Positions 10,606-20,863 of a DNA stretch of 64,000 nt are shown piece by piece. Source of the DNA: Saposhnikovia divaricata (taxonomy: Eukaryota > Streptophyta > Magnoliopsida > Apiales > Apiaceae). Location of the stretch: the NCBI GenBank assembly GCA_036435485.1, contig CM071594.1, forward strand, positions 195,948,216 to 196,012,215, in the 5' to 3' direction. The first letter of the stretch is position 1, and the number at the start of each line of letters is the position of its first letter. The position numbers and the translations under genes were made by a program. The notes beneath the pieces were generated by a model. It did no database searches, was not told where the DNA came from, and saw only the letters and a list, made by a program, of their open reading frames with translations.

Positions 10606-11973
10606 TCAAGGATCTTTAGGAGTCTTATCATCAGCATCCTCATCTGTGTTGGTTGCTTCAGTGTCACCATCTTGATTATCTCCATCTTTAGCAGCTGCGG
10701 TAGCCAAGTCATCGAGGCTGTGATCATGATCCATTGCAGAGTGGGTTGCAGAGGTAGTTCCACCTGTCTTCAACATCAGATCCTTCAAAGTTTTAATATC
10801 ACTGATAAACCCCTTCATAACTGTCTTGATAGTCTGACAGTCTGCTTTGACATTTTGGAGATCACTTTTGATTTCTAGTATGTCTTTCTTAATCTCAATA
10901 ATGTTCCGAGTGTTGAGCATAGCATCAGTCTGAATTGATTTTAACAATAACATTTCAGTAGAGGCAAAATCAGTAGCGCCAGGAGTGGGGTTGGAAGGTT
11001 CTCCAATGTCAGGGATAGACTCAGTTGGTGGAGAGGTTAGAATCCTAGACACTTCTCCATGATCAAGTTGAAGATTGTTTTGGCTTAAGGTCTTTTGATC
11101 AAAGGTGTCTTTGATGGTTAGCTTTATAGCAGACTTGACATCAACTTTAAAACCTTCAAAAACCCTAGTAAGAAGCTGAGCATATGGTATGCCAGTGTGA
11201 GCTTTCTCAACTGTCCCAACCATTTTTTTCAGAATAAGGGTTGATAGGTCAAAAGATTTTCCAGAAATAATCATAGCAACCACAATGATATCTTGGTTAA
11301 TGAAGCTAGATTTGTTTCCTAGATGAGGACAAATATGAGATCTAGCAAGCTTGAATATGAGATGAGCTAGAGGAGACACATTGGTTGTAGCATGAGAAGT
11401 AGTAGTTATTGAGTCCTCAGTATCATACAAAATTTTCAATTGGTCTTGTACTGAAAAATCAGGTAGAGTAACAGCACTTTGGGCAGTATAAATGTTTTCA
11501 GTGCTCTCAGTCTCAATTGATAGAAATGAATTTAACAGGGGAGGGTTTAACTGGATTTTCTTCTTTCGAACAGAGGATAACACATTTCCAAAGGAATCCT
11601 CATGCAAATTAGCATAAAACTCACGCACAAGATCAGGATAATAGATTTTTGGTAGATCTAACATAAAATTTCCAAGTCCAATATCACTAAATAACTTCAT
11701 AACCCCACACTCAGTTAACGATGGAAGCAGCTTACCAGAGAGTGGAGACCCATGAATCAATTGACGAGTGCCTAGCTCCATATCCGTGTATCTCGATTCG
11801 AACTCAGCACCAGCAAAGTTTGGAACCCCTTTGAGCCTCTTCGATTCAGGAGTTTGTGATACTTCATCACCACTGAAATTTCCAGGACTAGCAAGGTCAA
11901 CAACTGATTCATCTTTCTTAGAAGGTGTCTGATTTGCTTGGAGACCAGATTTTCGTGCACGAGTACGAGGCAT
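10606..11973 (-). CDS. Third ORF of the Sirevirus-type element, related to putative plant transposon proteins
   Basis: This intact 455-residue frame lies downstream of RNase H, the place where Sireviruses carry an envelope-like ORF. The N-terminal 50 residues are basic and low in complexity. A folded region follows with L-V-R-E-F-Y-A-N-L at residues 115-123, a hallmark of the putative plant transposon protein family (the Pfam Transposase_32 type, from memory). Residues of about 341-405 look like a coiled coil (repeated I-x-x-I-K-x-D-L pattern), and the end is acidic. No signal peptide or clear membrane helix is seen, so an envelope role is not supported. The biochemical function is unknown. 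It is the best-preserved frame of the element besides gag. Confidence 0.75.
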   Translation of the reverse strand: MPRTRARKSGLQANQTPSKKDESVVDLASPGNFSGDEVSQTPESKRLKGVPNFAGAEFESRYTDMELGTRQLIHGSPLSGKLLPSLTECGVMKLFSDIGLGNFMLDLPKIYYPDLVREFYANLHEDSFGNVLSSVRKKKIQLNPPLLNSFLSIETESTENIYTAQSAVTLPDFSVQDQLKILYDTEDSITTTSHATTNVSPLAHLIFKLARSHICPHLGNKSSFINQDIIVVAMIISGKSFDLSTLILKKMVGTVEKAHTGIPYAQLLTRVFEGFKVDVKSAIKLTIKDTFDQKTLSQNNLQLDHGEVSRILTSPPTESIPDIGEPSNPTPGATDFASTEMLLLKSIQTDAMLNTRNIIEIKKDILEIKSDLQNVKADCQTIKTVMKGFISDIKTLKDLMLKTGGTTSATHSAMDHDHSLDDLATAAAKDGDNQDGDTEATNTDEDADDKTPKDP

Positions 11974-12504
11974 AGTTTTGTTTTTGAGAAGAATCGCCGC
12001 TTGAGAGAGAGAGGAAACAAAACCCTAATTGAAATGTTTGTGTTGAGGATATGACCCGTCTCTCTTGTTTTTGATTAAACATTAGGGGAGAATTTAGAAT
12101 TAATTAATTAAAACTAAATTGGAAAAGCAATTAGGCACATAATGTAATTATAAAATTAAGTACATGTCTCTCTAAACCATTCATTTCACTTTTCACCACA
12201 TACTCATTTAGTACCCCAAATAGCATCAATACAGATCACATATATTCATGAGATCTCTATTTTAAAAATATCATGATAAAATAAAAGAGATTAGATAGGC
12301 ATGTAACACATAACATATTGTTAACCCTGTAGGATATAAATTTAGAATTTATCAAAAATAATTTCAATCATATAATAATCATGAAACATTTATTTGCACT
12401 TAAATGATAAGCTAGAAAAATGACAAACAGTATGCCATTTGTAACCTGTGACTAAGACAAATGGTAAGCCATCTTGCCCAATACCTGTCATCCAGCATGC
12501 TGTT

Positions 12505-13521
12505 TTACATAGAGCACATACCAAGTTGCATTCGAATGACTGAGAATCTTTCTTCAGCAAGGGGCTTTGTGAAGATATCAGCTAGTTGAAATTCTGTTGG
12601 GACAAAGATCAATTCTATCTTGCCCTTAGCCACATTATCTCTCAAGAAATGGTGTCGAACATCAATATGCTTCGTTCTTGAGTGATTCACCGGATTTTTA
12701 GAAGTGCTAATGGTGCTAGTGTTGTCACAGTTGATTGGAACCTTTCTACACTTGATGTCAAAGTCCCTTAGTGTTTGAATCATCCATAGTAGTTGAGAAC
12801 AACAGCTCTCAGCTGCTAGATACTCCCCTTCTGCAGTGGATACAGCAACCGAGGTTTGTTTCTTGCATTGCCATGAAACTAGGCTTTGTCCAAGGAATGT
12901 ACAAACACCACTAGTGCTCTTTCTATCAACTAGACACCCTGCATAATCTGCATCACTATACCCAACGAGATCAAAAGTATTTGTGATAGGATAAAACAAA
13001 CCAAGAGAAATGGTACCACTTAAATATCGAAATATTCTTTTAATAGCATTTAAGTGAGACTCTTTAGAGTTTGATTGAAACCTTGCACAAACACAAACAC
13101 TATACATTATGTCAGGTCTAGAAGCAGTTAAGTAAAGAAGGCTACCAATCATACCTCGATACCTTTTTATATCGACAGCCTTACCATTTTCATCAGCAAA
13201 CAACTTGCTGTTTTGAATCATAGGAGTCGATTTTGGCTTAACATCCTCATAACCAAATCTTTTCAGTAGACTTTTTGTATACTTGGATTGGTGTACAAAA
13301 ATTCCATCTTTAAATTGCTTGATTTGAAGACCCAAGAAATAATTGAGCTCACCCATCATGCTCATTTCGAACTCACTATGCATACACTTAGAAAACCACT
13401 TACACATAGATTCATTAGTGGCTCCAAAAATAATATCATCCACATATATTTGTACAATGAGAATATCTTTGTCATTTTGCATAAAATAATGTGGGATCGA
13501 TTTTACCTCGAATGAAACCAT
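12505..13521 (-). pseudogene. Sirevirus pol, RT end and RNase H
   Basis: This 338-codon open part carries the RT catalytic Y-V-D-D box with the following I-I-F-G-A-T-N near its start. The thumb and connection (L-G-L-Q-I-K) follow, then copia RNase H (G-Y-S-D-A-D-Y-A-G, S-T-A-E-G-E-Y, and the T-K-H-I-D-V-R-H-H-F box). It ends with a natural stop. It is the downstream half of a polyprotein that is broken between 13521 and 13600 by a one-base shift and stop codons, so it cannot be made as part of a full pol without repair. Confidence 0.9.
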
Positions 13522-13559
13522 TTTGGATTAGATACTTACTAAGCCTTTTGTACTAAGCT

Positions 13560-15500
13560 CTAGGGGCCTGCTTTCATCCATAGAGAGCCTTCTTTTAGCT
13601 TGAATACATAGTTTGGAAATTGATCATGCTCGAATCCAGGAGGTTGTTTGACAAAAACTTCCTCTTCCAGCACGCCATTTAGGAATGCACTCTTCACGTC
13701 CATTTGATATAGCTTGATTTTCTTGAAACATGCATAGGCTAGAAGCATTCTAAATGATTCCAAACGAGCAACAGGAGCATATGTTTGATCAAAGTCAATG
13801 CCATCTTGTTGGTTATAACCTTGAGCTACAAGTCTTGCTTTATTTCGAGTAATGGTGCCAAATTCATCAATTTTGTTCTTGAACACCCATTTTGTTCCTA
13901 TGATTGAAGCATCTTCTGGTGGCTTGACAAGTTCCCATACATCACATCTTTCAAATTGATTTAATTCTTCTTGCATAGCCATGATCCAATTTTCATCTTC
14001 TAGAGCTTCATTTATATTTTTAGGTTCTTCTTGAGCTAGGAAGGCTGCATTAGCACAATAATTTGCTTTCCCTCTTCTTATAGTAATTCCATCAGTAATA
14101 TCACCAATGACCAACTCTGGAGGATGATTCTTGACCGTTCTTGTTGACCTTGGTAAAGAATGTTGAGCTATTTCTTCATGAGTTGTCTTCATTATCTTTG
14201 CTGGTGGTAACTGATATTCTCCATCATAGATAGGTTGTTTCTCAGTAGCCCTTGAACCTCTAGGACCTTCCAGAGTCATTTTTGCTATTTTGGAGATTGT
14301 ATCTTCCATTCCAGCTTGCTGTTTTGATCTTCCAGCTTGCTGTTTGTCAATATCTGCATCCTTCTTGGCTTGTTGACTTTCAGTGTCATCTATATCTTTA
14401 GTTTTCTGTTTAGAACTTCCAGCTTGCTGATTTGTTCTTCCATCTTGCTGATTTTCACTTCCAGCTTGCTGATTTTCACTTTCAGCTTGTTGACTTTCAC
14501 TTCCAGCTTGCTGATTGTCAGTGACTTGAGGTTGCATACTTTCTCTTTCACCTGCAAACTCTTCCTCATCTCTTGGTAGATCATTATTAGATTCTTGAAA
14601 TGTAACATCAATAGATTCTTCAACAATATGTTTATTTATATTATAAACTCTATAAGCCCTACTTGTTAAAGAATAACCAAGAAATATAGCTTCGTAGGAT
14701 TTTGCATCGAATTTACCATCTTTATCAATTGTCTTGAGGACAAAACACTTAGAGCCAAAAATCTTGAAGTAACTGATGTTTGGCTTCTTGTTTCTCAACA
14801 ATTGATAAGGAGTTTTATCCAAAATAGGCCTGATTATGATTCGATTCAACAAATAGCATGCTGTATTCACAGCTTCGGCCCAAAAACTCCTAGGCAGCTT
14901 GCTTTCTTGTAGTAGAGTCCTTACTGTTTCTTGAAGTGACCTATTCTTCCTTTCCACCACACCATTTTGTTGTGGAGTCCTTGGAGCAGAAAATTCATGA
15001 GAGATTCCTCTTTCTTCACAATATGCAATAAACTTCTCATTGATAAATTCACCTCCTCTATCACTTCTTATACCTACAAGTCTTGTATCATGCTTGTTCT
15101 CAAGTAATTTTATCAGTTTTTCAAACTCAATAAAAGCACAATCTTTAGTACGAAGAAACAATACCCAAGTAAATCTAGAATAATCATCTACAATTATAAA
15201 GCCATATTGTTTACCTCCAATACTCTTATAAGATTCTGGACCAAAAAGATCTAAGTGCAGAAGCTCTAAAGGTTTAGAAGTAGATACCATTTTCTTTGCT
15301 TTGTGAGTGCTTCGAATTTGTTTACCCAATTGGCATGCTGAACATACTTCAACCTTAGTATATTTCAGTTTTGGTAGTCCTCTGACCAGATTCTTGCTTG
15401 AAATTTTATTGAGCAAGTCCATGTGTGCATGTCCCAACCTTCTATGCCATATATATGGATCATTATCAAATACAGCCAAACAGCATGCTGTTTCCTGCAA
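13560..15500 (-). pseudogene. Sirevirus pol, integrase and RT beginning
   Basis: This 646-codon open part contains the integrase zinc region (H-x-x-x-H with C-S-A-C further on, residues of about 19-60). The catalytic core has its three acidic residues in the settings L-D-L-F-G-P, R-S-D-R-G-G-E-F and G-V-V-E-R-K. A glutamine-rich linker follows with six or more Q-Q-A repeats (residues about 330-400), then the RT start (Y-A-P-V-A-R, D-V-K-S-A-F-L-N-G). It ends inside the RT at the usual A-L-Y-G-L-K-Q-A-P box, where one extra base shifts the frame and the following codons include stops. Confidence 0.9.
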
Positions 15501-15845
15501 TTCGAAGTCTAATACATATATATTTCCTTCCCTTCTAGCAACTAGTGGGATTTTGTTAGCACTAATAGTAATAATAGTTTTATCTATGCCAAACTGAACA
15601 AAATGTCCATCATCAAATAATTGAATGACACTAAGTAAATTATATGAAAGACCTTTGATATATTAAACTTTATCGATCGAAATATTACAATTACCAATAG
15701 AACCAATACCAAGGATTCGAAGAGTCTTGCTATTGCCAATTGTAACTCTTCCTCCTTTCTTCATTTTGAGACTAATGAACTGAGATTTGTCTCCACACAT
15801 ATGTCTAGTGCATCCGCTATCCAAAATCCATTGTTTTGACTTCAT
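15501..15845 (-). pseudogene. Sirevirus protease region with a stop
   Basis: The protease active-site motif W-I-L-D-S-G-C-T-R-H-M is encoded near 15810-15845. The frame is cut by a TAA at about 15663, where relatives have a sense codon (likely glutamate) before the Y-I-K-G-L segment. Beyond the stop, the same frame leads into the pre-integrase region and the integrase ORF. Confidence 0.8.
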
Positions 15846-16030
15846 TTTAGCGGCAAGGCATATCTACAAAACAAACACTTACCAACTTAATGTTTTGGTA
15901 CCCATATAGGTTTGGGTCCAAATTTGTTAGTAGAAATAGTATATAAAATATTTAAATCAGCTTTCTTGATCCACATTTGGACCACTTTTGGTGACTGGTG
16001 GTAAGCTGTTTTCCTTCTGACAGAAGCATT

Positions 16031-17923
16031 CTAGCGTGCTGTTTGTACCCTGACTGGTCCATTCTGGTAAGCTGTTTTCGCTTTATGATCTACTTGAGCC
16101 ACACAATGTATTTCCAAATGGCCTTTTCCACCACACTTGTTGCATGTCTTCCAAGGCATAGCATAGTTGTAAGGTATGCCATTTCTTCCATCATATTTAA
16201 GCGCACCATGCTTTTTGTTGAAGTTTAAGCCAACTCCTTCTCTAACCAAGGGGACATTTGCCTTCTTCATCATTGTCTTTAAGCTGTCTTCTCCTTGAAT
16301 AAATGTTTCCATCCCTTTCTCGAGATCCTTGACCTCTTTTTCCAGGAGAGAGATCAGTTCAGCTTGCTGTTTGATCAATATGGCGTGCTGTTTGTCTGCA
16401 CATTCAGCTTGCTGTTTTCTCTTCTCCGTAGATTTTGAGGATTCAGCTTGACTAGATTCCTTGAGCTTGTAAGTTTTAATACATTCATCTTTGGTTTCAA
16501 TTTGTGATCTCAAATCCCTGAGTTCTTTCATGAGAGCTTCATTCCTTTGTAGAATTACTTTGTTAACTCCTTCGAATTGAACAATTTTCTCCTTTAGATC
16601 AGCAATAAGATCATCATGATTGATTTCAAGATCCTTCTCAACCATTAATTCAGAAATGATTTTCCTTAATTGAGTGTTTTTCTTTTCCAACTTTCCATTC
16701 TTATTTTTTAGTTCCATAAATTCAATTATGGATACATTATTTTGTACCTGCATGGTTAGTTCTTCTAGCATGTCAGGAGGGGAGAGTAGATCAAAGTCAG
16801 TAGAATTTACCTCACTTGCATCTCCTTCTGAATCTGAATAATCACTATCCACACCATCTTCTTTTACGGATCCTTGAGAGCTTTCTTCATCATTTAGACC
16901 TATGAGAGCCAAATTCAACATGTCTTCACTTGAGTCATTACTGGAGTCTGAGTCATCATCACTCCAGGTTAGTAAGGCCTTCGATTTTCTCTTGTCTTTG
17001 AAAACAGCTTGCTGTTTTGACTTTAGATTGAAACAGCCCTTCTTAAAATGGCCTGGCTTGCCACATTCAAAACATGTTTGCTCCTTGGCTTTCTTGTTGT
17101 AACTTCCTCTATCTCTTTTCATTCTGTTTTTCCTTTCAATCAGCCTCTTAATCTTCTGAGAGATTAGTGCAATTTCTTCATCAGATTCAATCAGCTTGCT
17201 ATTTGTGGCGGCTGGTTTGCTGTTTGTAGAATGAAGTGCCAAATTCTTCATTTTGGTTAGAGGAGCCCGAACATCTTCCACCTGGCTTTTGTTTATCTTG
17301 CTTTCAAACTGTTCTAGCTCAGCAAATACAGCTAGGTGATCCATGATGTCGATTGTTGAAGATGATTCCAAAGCCGTGACTTTAGCTTCATAAATGAATG
17401 GTACGGAACTTAACACTTTCATGTTAATTTCATCTTGTGGAATATCCTTTCCAAGTCTCTTTAAAGAGTTTATAGTGACTTGAAACCTTGCTTGTCCTTC
17501 CTTGATTGTTTCACCATCTTTGAGCTTGAAATTTCCAAAATCGTTCATTAGCTTGCTAAGCTTCACCTTTCTCAAAGTGGTCGATCCTTCATGATAAGTT
17601 TCCAAGGCATCCCACATTTCCTTTGCCGTTTTTAGAGAGGAGACCTTGTCATATTCAGCTTGATCTAATGCATTCATTATAGAATTTCTAGCTTCTCCGT
17701 TGAAACCACACTTGATAATCTCATCCATGGTGAGATCATCAACATCTTTCGGTTGGTTTTCATCATCCAAAAACTGGTAGTCTCCTTTCTGCACAACTCT
17801 TAATACGAGTGGCCTTTTGGACAAGAATGTTTCCATTCTACATTTCCACCAGTTGTAATTTTCTGATCCAGTGAGGAGAAGATCTCTATAATCGGCTTTT
17901 GCTTCAAGATAATGTTCAGCCAT
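16031..17923 (-). CDS. gag: Sirevirus gag polyprotein with two zinc knuckles and coiled coil
   Basis: This is the structural protein of the retrotransposon particle, 630 residues. It has a copia gag (UBN2) fold in the first 200 residues (N-Y-x-W-W-K near 25, M-W-D-A-L near 105). A first CCHC knuckle (C-F-E-C-G-K-P-G-H) lies at about 286, an acidic serine-rich stretch runs from about 320 to 375, and a long heptad-rich segment from about 390 to 550. A second knuckle (C-N-K-C-G-G-K-G-H) lies close to the C-terminus. Several K-Q-Q-A tetrapeptides are encoded by the element's repeated AAACAGCAAGC-like DNA motif. The start ATG at 17923 lies about 40 bp inside the primer-binding site, as expected. 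Confidence 0.88.
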   Translation of the reverse strand: MAEHYLEAKADYRDLLLTGSENYNWWKCRMETFLSKRPLVLRVVQKGDYQFLDDENQPKDVDDLTMDEIIKCGFNGEARNSIMNALDQAEYDKVSSLKTAKEMWDALETYHEGSTTLRKVKLSKLMNDFGNFKLKDGETIKEGQARFQVTINSLKRLGKDIPQDEINMKVLSSVPFIYEAKVTALESSSTIDIMDHLAVFAELEQFESKINKSQVEDVRAPLTKMKNLALHSTNSKPAATNSKLIESDEEIALISQKIKRLIERKNRMKRDRGSYNKKAKEQTCFECGKPGHFKKGCFNLKSKQQAVFKDKRKSKALLTWSDDDSDSSNDSSEDMLNLALIGLNDEESSQGSVKEDGVDSDYSDSEGDASEVNSTDFDLLSPPDMLEELTMQVQNNVSIIEFMELKNKNGKLEKKNTQLRKIISELMVEKDLEINHDDLIADLKEKIVQFEGVNKVILQRNEALMKELRDLRSQIETKDECIKTYKLKESSQAESSKSTEKRKQQAECADKQHAILIKQQAELISLLEKEVKDLEKGMETFIQGEDSLKTMMKKANVPLVREGVGLNFNKKHGALKYDGRNGIPYNYAMPWKTCNKCGGKGHLEIHCVAQVDHKAKTAYQNGPVRVQTAR

Positions 17924-17962
17924 GATCGATACTTTCCTGTTACAGAATTGTTAGTAAACCTT

Positions 17963-17974
17963 GCTCTGATACCA
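17963..17974 (-). other. Primer-binding site of the Sirevirus-type element
   Basis: The minus strand reads TGGTATCAGAGC, complementary to initiator tRNA-Met, two bases inside the 5' LTR. Confidence 0.9.
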
Positions 17975-17976
17975 AT

Positions 17977-19206
17977 TGAAAAACAACACCTAGAGGGGGG
18001 ATGAATAGGTGTTTATGGCTAACAATGCTTAGTTATGACCTGTTTTGAAAATTACCAGAAACAGCTTGCTGTTTGTAATAACACAGTTTACAAATGGCAC
18101 GCTGTTTGTGTCTAATATGCAATGCAGAATGAAATAAACAGTGAGCAAAATGTGACACACGATCTTTTAGCCAGGTTCGACTCCTAAGCCCCTATGGTCT
18201 ACGTCCTGGTCCCTTACCAAACTTGGTAAGAGAATATATTATTGACCAACTATAAACCGATTACAAGATACAACAATATATCTCCCTTACACCCTACTGC
18301 TTACAAATGGCTTGCTGTTTCCTGTGCTGAACTAACCCTCTAAGTAATACTTCCCAAGTAAACTTCTCTAGTATAGTTCGACTCACCCTAAACTTGAAGC
18401 CAACCTTGTACAGCAATAAATAGATACAATTTGAACAATACAAATGTTTGAATGTTACAACTCAATCTATGACCCTCTGAATATATAGATATATACGAAT
18501 GTAATGGGTTTGAAAGATTGAAAAGAATTTTGCAATGAAAGCTTGTAGTTGTTTGTGTATCTTGTTTTTCTGCACTTCGCTGGATCGTTAAGAACTGACC
18601 AAGTTCAGTCATTAAATAGGAAAACAAGAAACTTGAAAAATCATTCTTTGAGGAAATTTTCCAACGGTACAAAAATGAACCGTTTAGAGATGATATGTTT
18701 GTTTAAAGAATTTGAGAAAGCTTTGTGTCTCAACTGATGGAGAAGAAGAAGAACGTGTATGGAGAGAATAAAAGCCATCATGAGAGTCATGTGTTTGTTT
18801 AAAGTGGAGGTGTGGTGTGTCATTAAATTAATGAAAAGTAGAACTTTACTTTTCTTAATTTAACTCAAGGAATATGTTTGTCTCCCTATATGTATATGAT
18901 ATGATCGTTTGCATATTTAATTATACTCAGAGGGCCCTTACAAATATTCCTAATAATGTATACACTTGATGTTCTCTGATTTCTTGATATTCGGTAAAAC
19001 TGCCAAAACGAAGTCAGCATGCTGTATTGTGAAACTGGTACGCCATTTGTACAAATGGCTTGCTGTTTGATACAGACTGATTATTTAATCAGTATGTTAT
19101 GTTCCCTGCAAAACAAGTTAGAACATACACATATGGCAGGCTGTTTTATATCTGAAAATAAGCCAAATGGCTTTCTATTTGTTATCATCAAAACCTAGGA
19201 GTTTCA
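17977..19206 (-). repeat. 5' LTR of the Sirevirus-type element
   Basis: This 1230-bp LTR is the partner of 9058-10285. It has the same TGAAA/TTTCA ends and several copies of the TGGC-NN-GCTGTTT motif. The minus strand reads CTATTTAATG near 18612-18621 (CTATTTAAGG in the other LTR), a possible TATA-like element. Confidence 0.92.
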
Positions 19207-20740
19207 GGGTTCTGATGTGGTTCTGAAAGGTGTTAAATGTGGTACCTTGTATCTTCTTCAAGGGTCTACGTTAACAGGTTCTGTTGCTGTCGCGTCCTCG
19301 GAGAAGATTAATAGGCTGCGAACTGATAATGGCCTGGAATTTTGCTCGTCTGTGTTTGCTGATTTCTGCAAGAATGAGGGGATTTCTAGGCATCATACAG
19401 TCAGGGATACACCACAGAAAAATGGTGTAACGGAACGTATGAATCAGACACTTCTGGAGAGAGCTAGGTGTATGCTTTCTAATGCTAGACTAACTGGAAG
19501 ATTCTGGGCAGAGGCGGTTAGTACAGCGTGTTATTTGATTAATCGTGGACCTCACACAGAAAGTTGTGGTGTTGAGAAACAGGTGGAGCGGGAAGTCACT
19601 CAAGATGAGAGTGAACCACAACAAGAAGTTCAACAACCACAGTCAGAATCAGAATCATCAGTACCAGTAATAAATCAGCAAAGTTTAGCTCTTGATCGAT
19701 TGAGGAGAGCTAAGTATGGAGTGCCTCCAAAGAAATTTGATTTTAAAGATATGGTGGCATATGCACTACAGGTAGCTGAAGAAGTGGATCCTAGCTCTGA
19801 TGAGCCATCCACTTACAAAGAAGCAGTGACATGTATTGAATCTACAAAATGGTTTGCTGAAATGAAAGATTTGGGTGCGGCTCGAAAAATTCTGGGAATG
19901 GAGATTTATAGGGATAGAAGCAAAAGAAAGCTCTTCTTGTCACAGAAGGGATACATTCAGAAGATTTTGTCAAGGTTTGGCATGTCTACAGCAAAGCCCA
20001 TAGATACTCCTAGTGCTGCAAATGCACATCTGTCGGTCGCTTTTGCACCTAAGTCTATTGAGGAAAAGGAGTACATATCTCGAGTTCCCTATGCTAGTGC
20101 AGTAGGAAGCTTGATGTATGCAATGGTCTGCACTAGGCCCGATCTTGCAGAGTCTGTCAGTGTTGTTAGTAGGTTTATGGGTGATCCAGGCAAGGAGCAT
20201 TGGCAAGCTGTGAAGAGGGTTTTTCGGTACTTAAAAGGTACATCTGATGTTGGTCTCATTTATGGAGGTGATACTGAGTGTTTGATGACAGGGTTTTCAG
20301 ACTCTGATTATGATGGAGATGTTGACAGTGGAAGGTCTATGACTGGTTATGCTTTCACTCTGGGTGGTTCGATTGTCAGTTGGAAAGCTACTCTGCAACC
20401 TACAGTGACTTTGTCTACTACAGAAGCAGAGTACATGGCATTGACAGAAGCCGCAAAAGAAGGAATCTGGTTGAAAGGATTGATCAGTGATCTAGGTCTA
20501 CATCATGATCAGGCTACAGTATTTTGTGATAGTCTCAGTGCAATCTGTTTAGCCAAGGATCAAGTCCATCATGAGCGGACTAAGCACATAGATATGAGAT
20601 ATCATTTTCTAAGAAGTGAGAAGAGAACCAAGGTGAGCAAAGTGGGTACTGCTGATAACCCAGCTAATATGCTCACCAAGCCGGTTCCACATAGCAAGTT
20701 TCAACATTGTTTGAACTTGCTAAATGTTCGGAGTTGTTGA
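19207..20740 (+). pseudogene. Outer copia integrase-RT-RNase H with internal deletions, frame still open
   Basis: After the Sirevirus, the outer element resumes with the pre-integrase segment (T-L-Y-L-L-Q-G). It then jumps to the late integrase core (R-T-D-N-G-L-E-F, followed by the N-G-V-T-E-R region). The zinc region and the first catalytic aspartate are gone, though the D of R-T-D-N-G is present. After L-I-N-R-G-P-H-T most of the integrase C-terminus is missing. The RT start (W-F-A-E-M-K) is joined directly to L-G-M-E-I-Y, so the polymerase palm with its Y-V-D-D box is absent. RNase H is complete (S-D-S-D-Y-D-G-D, S-T-T-E-A-E-Y-M-A, T-K-H-I-D-M-R-Y-H-F). Despite these losses the 507-codon frame has no stop from 19217. 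Confidence 0.88.
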
Positions 20741-20851
20741 TTGCCCTTTTAGGGCAAAATCTGAGGCAGAAGAATTTTTATCTGGTACATCTGGCATTAT
20801 TATGATGCATCTGGTATATCTGTTATCTATTTTTGTGAGAGGATTCAAGTC

Positions 20852-20863
20852 AAGGTGGAGATT
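20852..20863 (+). other. Polypurine tract of the outer copia element
   Basis: AAGGTGGAGATT directly precedes the 3' LTR and is the common copia purine tract form. Confidence 0.85.

Larger units (their letters stand above)
9058..19206 (-). mobile_element. Sirevirus-type Ty1/copia retrotransposon with a third ORF
   Basis: This 10.1-kb minus-strand element has a perfect GGGTT duplication (9053-9057 and 19207-19211) and 1.23-kb LTRs with TGAAA/TTTCA ends. It has an initiator tRNA-Met primer site and a classic purine tract. Order on its own strand: long gag (16031-17923), protease, integrase, RT, RNase H (ending 12505), then an extra ORF (10606-11973) before the 3' LTR. The size, long coiled-coil gag with two zinc knuckles, Y-V-D-D-I-I-F-G motif and third ORF fit the Sirevirus/SIRE lineage. 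Gag and the third ORF are open, but pol carries a frameshift and several stops. The two LTRs differ by a few per cent at most by eye. Confidence 0.92.

Noticed and set aside
10606..11973. Host gene located between transposons
   Set aside because: It lies inside the LTR boundaries of the Sirevirus, between RNase H and the purine tract, and belongs to the element.
14337..14579. 80-codon plus-strand ORF rich in serine and leucine
   Set aside because: It is the antisense reading of the Q-Q-A repeat linker in the Sirevirus pol.
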